NCBI GenBank assembly: GCA_029204225.1 | Contig: CM055097.1 | Span: 25,639,039-25,703,038, forward strand | Direction of reading: 5' to 3' | Length of the DNA stretch: 64,000 bases | From: Diphasiastrum complanatum | Taxonomy: Eukaryota; Streptophyta; Lycopodiopsida; Lycopodiales; Lycopodiaceae | Shown here: positions 55,858 to 64,000 of the stretch, piece after piece | Position numbering within the stretch: the first letter of the stretch is position 1 | Layout: each line of letters begins with the position of its first letter | The notes under the pieces: model-generated | Seen by the model: only the letters and a program-made list of their open reading frames with translations | The model's database searches: none | What the model was told of the DNA's origin: nothing | Position numbers and translations under genes: made by a program

Positions 55858-57407
55858 CTGCAAAAATATAAATAATTATATTAATGTTTGCAACAAGAAT
55901 AAAAGTGAATCATGATATTATTTCTAATTTGACCGATACTATGTTGTATTGGTTTTATACAAACATCCCATGGAATTGCAAAATATCTACAATAGAAAGA
56001 TGATAGCGTACTAGCTCATTTATGATTCATAATGCCCTTTTCAGCGTTCAGATAGAAACAAAAAGGAGAAACATGTCACAAAAATATTTTGGTACCAAGT
56101 TACGAAGGATAAATAACACATTGCATCACATAACAACAGTAGATATTAAAGCAATGATCTTTTTCTCCAACTAAGATCACTGTACAATGAACCATATGTA
56201 GGTGAGCAGGCGATCCTATAAAGGAACTATTGTATGAATCTACTACAAAGAGCCCAAGAACATCATCCTACAAGAAAGCCTGCAAATCATCCTACTTAGT
56301 GTTCTGAAGACCTACAAGGGAAGATCAGTGTGAAGTTTTTAGCACATGTGAATTAGAATTTGCTTCGAACAGGAACACAGATCATGCTACACAGTAACAC
56401 AGACAGAAAACACTCTCCACAGCAAGTTCACATAGCAACTGTATTTCTCAAAATGAAATTACACTGTACATATAGTTGTTCACTCAGGCAACCCATGCAT
56501 GACCCAAGTTGTCGTTGGTGGGATGCGTGTCCCATCGACTTGCCTCATGGTGAGGCCAACTGATCCTTATCAACTGATAGGACCCACAGTATAGTAGCAC
56601 AGTGATTCTACTTTAATTCTAACTCTCTCCCTTAAAGTAGAGTCTACTTTTTATATAGTCATATACATAGCTTTAAAGTTTTAGGTCAGCGTAAGCGGAT
56701 CCACTAACAAATAAAAACAGGTATAAGACACAATAGGTCCAACTCAGTATATGACCTTGTGAATATTAAGTTACCGAGGGTCAAATGAATAAAGCCCCTA
56801 ATATTGCTGGTCATGTTCCTAAGTATATTACCCTAAATTAGTCCATCTACTAAAGGTTCCTAGCCTTCCAATTCACATATAGACATGATATGTATCTCCA
56901 GATGGCTATTAAAAAATGGTGTTAAGGAATGAGGTTCTCGTACATGCAACACTGAGAAATTGTATGTCCCTCCACTTCCCATTTGTTTCACACCTTGCGT
57001 ATTCTTGTCAAATGAAAGCCAAGAAATCAGAAAACAAGCAATGGATTGATGCTTTTGCATTATGGGCTTTTGCATTATAGACTCTTGCATTATGTCTTTC
57101 ACAACTGGAAGGAAAAAATGAAAGAGAAAATAACACTAAGAGATTTGATTTTGATTAAACAAAGCATGGAGACATTAATCATTTGAACTAACAAAGGATA
57201 CAATATTGCAAACAGCTAGATCGCCAAGCATGGACCAACTCTCTGCAAGCATACCGTCTCAGTCATAGAAAATGATTGCACAACAAGCATACTTAAGGCA
57301 TCTTGGGCATGATGAATACTAGATGATCTTCTCCAAATTCAAAGAATTTGAGGTTCTATAAATACCGTCTGACTGTATCATTGCATTGTGCAAGAACTAT
57401 AGAATAC
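55858..57407 (-). other. ABCC intron
   Basis: Between splice sites GTATTC (57407) and TTTTTGCAG (55858). No coding sequence recognised within about 1.55 kb. Confidence 0.5.
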
Positions 57408-57509
57408 CTGCAAGAATTGAGCACTAACAACTCCAGTGCTATGAACCATTCCAAAAAATACGCTGTCTACTTGATTGAGAAGATCCTTGGGTGTGTCAAA
57501 CTCTGCAAC
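57408..57509 (-). CDS. ABCC transporter, penultimate recognised exon
   Basis: 34 codons: VAEFDTPKDLLNQVDSVFFG, MVHSTGVVSAQFLQ, in phase 0 between TTTCAG and GTATTC. Matches the segment after NBD2 in plant ABCC1/2 (RVLEYDTPE.LL…F..MV.STG..NAQYL). Confidence 0.85.
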
Positions 57510-57561
57510 CTGAAACACAGAAAGTCCTTTATAACAAAATACAAAACAGAACAACATTTTA

Positions 57562-57948
<387 letters not shown>

Positions 57949-58028
57949 TCATGTACATAGTTGTAATACTCATGGCAAACAAAATAGACAAAGGCATAAA
58001 TCTCAATAAGAAGTACCACTTCTTTCTC

Positions 58029-58032
<4 letters not shown>

Positions 58033-58090
<58 letters not shown>
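58033..58090. repeat. (TC)n microsatellite
   Basis: About 58 bp; inside the putative ABCC intron. Confidence 0.95.
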
Positions 58091-58093
<3 letters not shown>

Positions 58094-58202
58094 TCACATT
58101 ATTGCTATTTTTCATGTGAAACCTAAATAAACCCTAAGACAAAGTTACCAAAAAAACCGCAAAAAAAAAAATGAGCACCTCTCTCACGCAATCTTGAATC
58201 GC

Positions 58203-58204
<2 letters not shown>

Positions 58205-58265
<61 letters not shown>
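58205..58265. repeat. (TC)n microsatellite
   Basis: About 61 bp, preceded by GCACCTCTCTC that also begins a shorter copy at ~58178. Confidence 0.95.
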
Positions 58266-58270
<5 letters not shown>

Positions 58271-58506
58271 TATACCTTTTCTCTTTCTAGGAATTTCTAA
58301 AGGCACATAATCTATTTCTAAAAATTTCTAAATGCACATGTCATTTTCAACCTATTTTCACTGCACTTCAAATGCCCTTCAAATACGTTTTAGGGCAAAC
58401 ATGGACCAATAAGAATAGACAAAACCCTTTTTGTCTATCATTGCCCACATTCTATCATTGCCCTTTTTGTCTATCGGCCGAATAGTCAAGGCATTCGGAG
58501 ATTCAG

Positions 58507-58507
<1 letters not shown>

Positions 58508-58554
<47 letters not shown>
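58508..58554. repeat. (TC)n microsatellite
   Basis: About 47 bp. The stretch 58555-59157 around it shows no gene. Confidence 0.95.
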
Positions 58555-58558
<4 letters not shown>

Positions 58559-59157
58559 TATAAATAAAAGATGCACATTCCGTTTCAGAACACGTTCCAG
58601 ATACCCCATTAGGGTTTCTCGAAACATGCAAGAATTGATTTTTTTATTTAAAAAAAAAAAAATTAAATTAATTTTTTATTTTCTGATTGTGTGATTGTTT
58701 AGGCAATGTTTGATTATTTTTAATCCTACTAAGTTTTTTTACTAGCTTATTAAAGGCTATTATTTTAGTTTTAAACCCAAAAAATTAAATAGCATTCCAC
58801 TATCCGAAACGCTGACATTTCGGAACGGGGAACGTGGTTGTAGCTGAACATGTTGCATTGAAGATTCTTGGATCGTGTCTTGAATCACAACCAATCGCTT
58901 AGGGGTCAAATTGAAAAAAAATTTAATTTTCACTTTTTTTGTTGTTGAAAAAGTCATGCAATATGGGTATGAGTAGAAAGAGAAAAAGGACGAGATTAAG
59001 ATTACATGGGCTTTCGGTCATTTTGGATCCAATTCCAAGCAGTTACCTTGTAATTATGACTTATCTAATATACAAAAAGCACATATATCTCTTATTTACT
59101 TATTTATTCAGTGAGTCGTTTCAGTGAATCGAATCATGACTTGTTGCAACTATGATA

Positions 59158-59187
59158 TGTGTGTGTGTGTGTGTATCTATATATGTA

Positions 59188-59276
<89 letters not shown>
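59158..59276. repeat. (TG)n(TA)n microsatellite
   Basis: TG run passing into ~90 bp of TA; borders the hAT region. Confidence 0.95.
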
Positions 59277-59278
<2 letters not shown>

Positions 59279-59291
59279 TAGATCCAGCAGT

Positions 59292-59328
59292 ACCAGGATC
59301 CGCGGATCCATACTGATCCGCGGTACCA
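59292..59328. repeat. GC-rich palindromic patch
   Basis: GGATCCGCGGATCC palindrome with a second GATCCGCGG copy, between a TA array and the hAT gene. Possible element end; no partner found. Confidence 0.4.
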
Positions 59329-59419
59329 CAATATATATTATTTTTTAATATTCGATATTTTAATTTATTTATTTTTACCCTAATCCCCCCCCTCGCTTCA
59401 TCTCTCTCCCTGCCCATCG

Positions 59420-62400
59420 CGCTGCTGTCCGCGCCCTCTGTGCTGTCCGCCCACTCCTCGCCATCATACTGTCTTCGCGTTGCACTGATCGCTTCCGCCC
59501 CCGCTATTGCTATTTCGGCCTTTGCTGTGGATTTTCCAGCTTTCCGCCACCTATCGCACTCACCCCCCTCAGACAGTTCTGCTAGACGCATCTCCATCTG
59601 CACCCATTCCGGTGGATCCCATCCCATCTCGTTCGCCAGTTGCCACTGCGGTTCCACCACCACCCACTGTTGCTCGCACTCCCCCAGTTTACGACTTTCT
59701 CATGGACTCTCCACAGCCCGAGCAGGAGCAGGTCCAAGATGCCAGTGACGATGCCTTCTAGGATGTTGAGGAGATCCCTACCTCCCTCCCTTCCCATCCG
59801 GATGACCTCCCTACCCAGCAGTTTTCGTATCCCATGCCAGATGTTCCCCCTCCACCAGTGCACCCCACTTATGCTGCTGCACCCATCCCTGCCAGTGCAT
59901 CCCACTCTCCCCATTCCACGTCTACAGCCGATGCATCTACTAGCGCCCAGCCTGTCGCGTCATCATCCATTCCTGTCACGTTTGTTGCACCATGCTGGAG
60001 GTCCACTACCCGTCGCCCAGCTGGGAGAGTTCTTAGGCAGTAGAGCATTCGCGGCGCGCATCAGCCGCACATGGACAGAGAGGCTACACAGGCCGTGGCC
60101 AGTCTGATTCATGAGCTGAACCTTCCATTTGCCATCACCGACTCTGAGCCCTTCAGAAGGGCCTTCCGCCTTGCACAGTCTGTTAGCCCTAGTTGGAGAG
60201 TCCCTAGTTCAGAGGTTGTCCGCACACACATGTTGAGGGATAGGGTCGAGTCCTTGTCTAGAGAGATGGAGCCTCTACGTCGCCACTGGGCCACTTACGG
60301 TTGCAGCATCATGTCCGATGGCTGGACTGATGTCAGGAGGAGGCCGATCCTCAACATATTGGTCTCCAGCTGCATGGGCACACAGTTTTTGAGGGCCGTG
60401 GATTGTAGCAAGGGGGGGGAGAGTCATATATGCGGAGTTCATGTTTGATGTCATCAGGTCTTCCATACTGTCCATAGGTGCACAACATGTCGTCACGGTG
60501 GTGACGAACAATGCCACGAACCGCATTCAGATGGGTGTACTGCTAGAGGCCGAGTTCCCTCACATTGTTCATACCCCCTGTGCAGCGCACAGCATAGACC
60601 TTCTGATGGGGGACATAGGTGCACTTCCCTGGGTTTTAGAGCCATTGTTTGTGAGGCCCTCTTCCTGGTGACAAAAGTCACCAGGAAGAGGCGTGTTCTT
60701 GCCATGTTCCGGGTGTTCAGCCATCTGGACCTCAGTAAGCCAGCCCCCACACGCTTTGCATTCGACTTGGTGGTCATCGACCGTCTGATCAGGTGTAGGG
60801 CGCAGCTTCTACAGATGGTTGCCAGTGATCTTTAGCGTGCCAGTACGTTTCAGCACACTGAGGAATGGGAGCACTTTTCTTCCACGGTGAGGGGAGACCA
60901 ATTCTGGAGGGATGCACAGACATTGTCAGGACTGCTTCGACCACTATACATTGTGCTCCGCATGGCTAACAGCGAGGGGTCGACACTTGGACTGGTATAT
61001 GAGCTCATGGACCGGATTGGACAGTTCCTGCAGCTGCCCATCTTGCAGCCCGAGAGGTAAGCGGTACAGTGTTGTAATTGTTCTTTATCTTTTCAGTGTT
61101 TGCTAGTTTGTTTTTCTGTCGATGTTACGTTTTTTTGTAATGCCCTAAACCAAATGCCTCTCACCTGCAGGATGACCGAGCTGAAGTTCATCTGGGAGAC
61201 GCGGTGGAACTACTTCCACAGGAGTATCCACAGCGTTGCACACATGCTGCATCCCCTCTTCCTCTCTCCGACACAGATCGCAGACAGGGAGCTCGAGGCC
61301 GATTAGCTTCAGTACATTCACAGGGTGGGTCCACACATAGGTTTGGATCCTATCAGGCTCATGGAGGAGCTCGCTGCATTTCGTTTCGGCATGGGCACGT
61401 TCGGCGACCTGGCTGCTCAGGATCCAGAGAGGAGGCAGCTTCCCATTACCTGGTGGACCATGTTCGGTAGCACCTATCCATCCATACAGCATCTTGCACT
61501 GCGTGTCCTTTCTCAGGTATGCATCTCATTTCATCCTCCATTGCTGTGTTTCGTTGACGTTCCACCCGTGCACATGTGCTGAAGCATTTCATTGCACGTA
61601 TCACAGGACTGCGCTGCCTCCGTGTGTGAGCGTAATTGAAGCACATGGGCACTCATTCACATGAGGGGAAGAAACCGGTTGTCAGTGAGTCAGTTGGAGC
61701 GGTTGGTGTTCTGTAGCACCAACGCACGTCTCGCCAGGAGACTTCCAACCATTACGAGCGCATTGCAGGTGATAAACTATTCTCCCATAGTAGTTTGGTT
61801 GACTCCTGGTATGTTGGTTTCATTTCTTGATAAAGTTGTCTCTCTGACATGCAAATTTTAAACCTTGCAGACGAAGATATCTGATTTGGAGTGCCAGGTT
61901 GACTTGCCTACGGACAGCACCCATCCCATGCCTGCAGATGACTTGGGCACACAGTTGATGGCAGAGAGAGAGAGGGAGCTTGCCGAGATGAGAGAGAGAG
62001 AGCTCGGGCTTGAGCACAGAGAGCCAGTGTCAGAGGATGATCAAGATGAGGAGAGCCCATTCGGGTTGTGTTCGCCAGATCAGAGTGGGATGAGGCATAT
62101 GATACAAGTGTTGGGCACACGCCTAGAGCAGGGGTCACAGGTGCATCAGGTGGTAGAGGTGGGACACATGCCACAAATTATATCGGGAGACGGGCAGGGC
62201 ACACAGGGGGGGCCAGTGGCATACCTTCTTATGTTGATATGATGGAGGAGGCTCTTGATAGGGGGCAGAGTGATTTGGGATTACCTTCCGCAGCTGCTTG
62301 GATGCGTGCATCACAGAGTCATGGGCATTTCTATGACAGCACACCAGAGGAGTCACCAGATGACTTTGATTGTACCGATTGGGAGGCCATGCAGGGTCCG

Positions 62401-63118
62401 CATGGTGCACAGGATGAGGCACAGGATCAGGCACAGGATGATCCTGAGGATGGTGCACATGATGAGTCCCAGAGCCCAGAGCATTTATATTCGGATGCCC
62501 AGCTAGACGACTTGATTGCAGAGTTGGATTCAGAGGCCCAACAGATGCCGAGCGTCAGGGCACCCCCATCGTCTCTAGCTAGCATGCCCTACACAGAGTC
62601 TCAGCCAGAGCAGCTACACGAGGTGCCTGCAGTTCCTCTAGTTCCTCAGAGGGTGTACGTGCACCGCACAACACCTCCAGTGCCACCGATGCCGTTGAGG
62701 CCAGCAGCCCCTCCATTGCCATCCACTTCTGTAGCACCAGGTTTTCATGGCAAGCCAACATCTGTGCCCAGGTTTTCTCTTGCAGCGCCCACATCCACAG
62801 TGGCTCCTCCAGTGGCTCCAGTGCCCATTGGCTCCAATGCCCAGGTTTTCCCTTGCAGCGCCCACATCCATAGTGGCTCCTCCAATGGCAGCACCCAGTA
62901 TGTACCAGTACCGGCCACCGCAGCGCCCCTTTCAGTACATATCGCCACTATACTTGCCTCCTCCAGGGACGGCCCCTCCACAGCCAGTTCCTCCGCCAGC
63001 CATATTATATCAGTGTTGGACATACTCTATTCGCTGCACATTGTGTATTTGTCAATTTGTAATTGTGATGCTCTATTTTCAATTTTATTTCGAATGGTAT
63101 GTGCGTATTTTCAGTTAG
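59420..63118 (+). pseudogene. hAT transposase gene (DUF659 type) with introns, lightly broken
   Basis: Pro/Ser-rich N-terminus; no BED finger seen. DUF659 block 60070-60720: YGCSIMSDGWTDVRRRPILN, VVTVVTNNATNRI, FPHIVHTPCAAHSIDLLMGD. Next FRVFSHLDLSKPAPTRFA and YELMDRIGQFLQL, introns at 61057-61170 and 61517-61606, then ITWWTMFGSTYPSIQHLALR and ASVCERN-stop-STWALIH, NRLSVSQLERLVFCSTNARL (hAT dimerisation domain), a third intron (61769-61870), and an acidic then Pro/Tyr-rich tail. Damage: TAG at 59759 and 60041, indel in a G-run near 60412, a frame change near 60635, stop at ~60833, TGA for Trp at 61637, frame changes in the tail. Acts on element ends as DNA transposase in the intact state. Confidence 0.85.
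62768..62882. repeat. Tandem duplication in the transposase tail
   Basis: CCAGGTTTTCTCTTGCAGCG… recurs ~78 bp later with few changes, adding a Pro/Ala/Ser-rich block. Confidence 0.8.
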
Positions 63119-63335
63119 TTTCAACTGCAGCGATTGATAGCAGATGCACAACACAGAATACAACCCCCTTTATAGCATTTCATAAACACACATATTACAC
63201 CGCATTATACCAGGCATGCGTTGCACAAAAAACACATTGAACATTAATTCAACAGTGGTATCAAAATAACAGTACGTATCCCACCACATACGGCTGGGGT
63301 TGTTCTTTACACTGTGTCAAACACTAAATGTTGCC

Positions 63336-63761
63336 TCATCTTATGCCGAAAACCACATAACAACAGCCAGCCACATACGGCTGGATCCTATCCACTCTAA
63401 ACATTTGTACGAATCCTCCACAGACTCCTCGTGCATTGTTCTGTCGCTCTCGCTTTGCCTCCCGGTTAGCCCGAGCTGCCTCCTGTTCAGCCCGACGGCG
63501 GGCAGCCCTTTCCCTTACCATGATGAGCTGCCGTCGTGTGAAGTTCATTCCGATCTGCTCATCCAAATCCAGCTCTACAGCGTGGGTAGGGGCCACATCG
63601 GGGGCGGGGATCTGTAGCTCTGGGTGTCTCTCCCGAGTCTGTCGCAGCATCTCTGCAATGTCTGCCTCTTGCTTCCGATGCCTTTCGTTGTGCCTTCGGA
63701 CATCTTCCTCGAGCTTCCTCCTGGCCTCGCCCTCAGGCCTTGGTGGTATGCGCTCTGCCAT
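63336..63761 (-). CDS. Highly charged ORF convergent to the hAT transposase (141 codons)
   Basis: MAERIPPRPEGEARRKLEED, then VRRHNERHRKQEADIAEML and RERAARRRAEQEAARANREA: mostly Arg/Glu helix, likely coiled coil. The last ~35 residues are of different composition and may be past the natural end. It points toward the transposase and shares the GC-rich composition of that element. A 10-bp tandem repeat lies just upstream of its start. Unknown function; second element gene, or chance frame in low-complexity sequence. Confidence 0.45.
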   Translation of the reverse strand: MAERIPPRPEGEARRKLEEDVRRHNERHRKQEADIAEMLRQTRERHPELQIPAPDVAPTHAVELDLDEQIGMNFTRRQLIMVRERAARRRAEQEAARANREAKRERQNNARGVCGGFVQMFRVDRIQPYVAGCCYVVFGIR

Positions 63762-63764
63762 CTC

Positions 63765-63868
63765 ACGACACCCCTCTCACTAGCTCTCACAGCCTCCCAC
63801 AATGCCTCTCACAATGCCTCTCACAGCCTCTCACAGGCTCTCACAGCCTCTCACAGCCTCATGAGTGC
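63765..63868. repeat. Tandem 10-bp repeats (CCTCTCACAG)
   Basis: Nine to ten units of CCTCTCACAG or CCTCTCACAATG between the charged ORF and the LTR at the window end. Looks like the clustered subterminal transposase sites of hAT elements. Confidence 0.7.
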
Positions 63869-63938
63869 CTATTTAACCCCACAGCCTGTTCCCCCGTGTG
63901 CAGTTGTTGATGATAACTCCATGTGCCCTTGTACTTGT

Positions 63939-64000
63939 TGTAATAGATCCTAACACCACAGTAGGGCAAACACTAACTGATCCACCCAACCTTGCCTACT
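63939..64000 (-). repeat. Start of another LTR of the 7-13 kb chromovirus family
   Basis: TGTAATAGATCC…TTGCCTACT matches the first 62 bp of 7271-7628 with one substitution. Cut by the window end; solo LTR or full element unknown. Orientation assigned from the plus-strand TGTAATAG start, as in the full copy. Confidence 0.9.

Noticed and set aside
59121-59663. 180-codon minus frame with Ile-Tyr repeats
   Set aside because: Crosses the TA array and the antisense of the hAT N-terminal region; no independent evidence.
62768-62882. CRISPR-like or satellite array
   Set aside because: Only two units of a coding tandem duplication; no CRISPR or satellite structure in the window.

Overview
The window is repeat-dominated nuclear DNA of a land plant. 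The support is Ty1/copia and Ty3/gypsy elements with plant-type primer sites, spliced hAT transposases of the plant DUF659 type, LINEs, tRNA-headed SINE-like repeats and spliced exon fragments of plant ABCC and kinesin-14-like proteins. The very many long (CT/GA)n arrays suggest a large, repeat-rich genome such as a fern, lycophyte or gymnosperm, but the species cannot be fixed from sequence alone. No rRNA gene, convincing tRNA gene, CRISPR array or prokaryote-like operon was seen.

Layout. 1-2.85 kb: a LINE ORF2 (open at the left edge) with its 3' UTR and a (TTTC)n(CT)n tail. 2.86-5.77 kb: a rearranged chromovirus in which LTR, chromodomain and integrase lie on minus and gag on plus, with a duplicated integrase piece. 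5.77-14.08 kb: a second LINE, split by an intact young chromovirus (7271-13671, TSD CAACT, LTRs with one mismatch) carrying a 1592-codon gag-pol ORF. 14.5-15.9 kb: an old hAT transposase. 16.15-17.48 kb: a decayed LINE 3' half with a 377-bp hAT-type MITE inside it (perfect 8-bp TSD). 17.8-20.7 kb: exon-like fragments, namely a coiled-coil exon (+), the first exon of an ABCC1/2-type transporter (-) and a kinesin-14 motor exon (+). 20.8-22.3 kb: a copia RNase H remnant and copy 1 of an unrecognised protein family ('family X'). 22316-31232: a nearly complete Tat/Athila-like gypsy element (TSD ATGGT) with a tRNA-Asp primer site, gag-pro, pol and an extra 186-codon ORF after pol. 31.4-45.1 kb: pieces of two copia copies of one family in opposite orientation, between them a broken gypsy pol, a SET-like gene and a CACTA transposase N-terminus. 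The two outermost flanks are the two halves of one family X gene, now pointing in opposite directions. 45.1-52 kb: a collapsed LTR element, two SINE-like repeats and a third decayed copia. 55.6-57.95 kb: the last three exons of an ABCC transporter (-). 59.4-63.9 kb: a second, better preserved hAT transposase with three recognisable introns, an opposite-strand charged ORF and 10-bp tandem repeats. From 63939 another LTR of the 7-13 kb chromovirus family begins.

The main result of the hunt is structural. Inverting roughly 31.5-41.3 kb on paper rejoins family X (…LHA-Y-ATWDEKK…) with one complete copia element inserted in it, flanked by a near-perfect 5-bp duplication (GCCTA/ACCTA). That is the signature of recombination between inverted copia copies. 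Most coding sequence here is element-derived. Host-gene-like pieces (ABCC, kinesin, coiled coil) carry single-base frameshifts next to A runs, so decay and assembly error both have to be considered.
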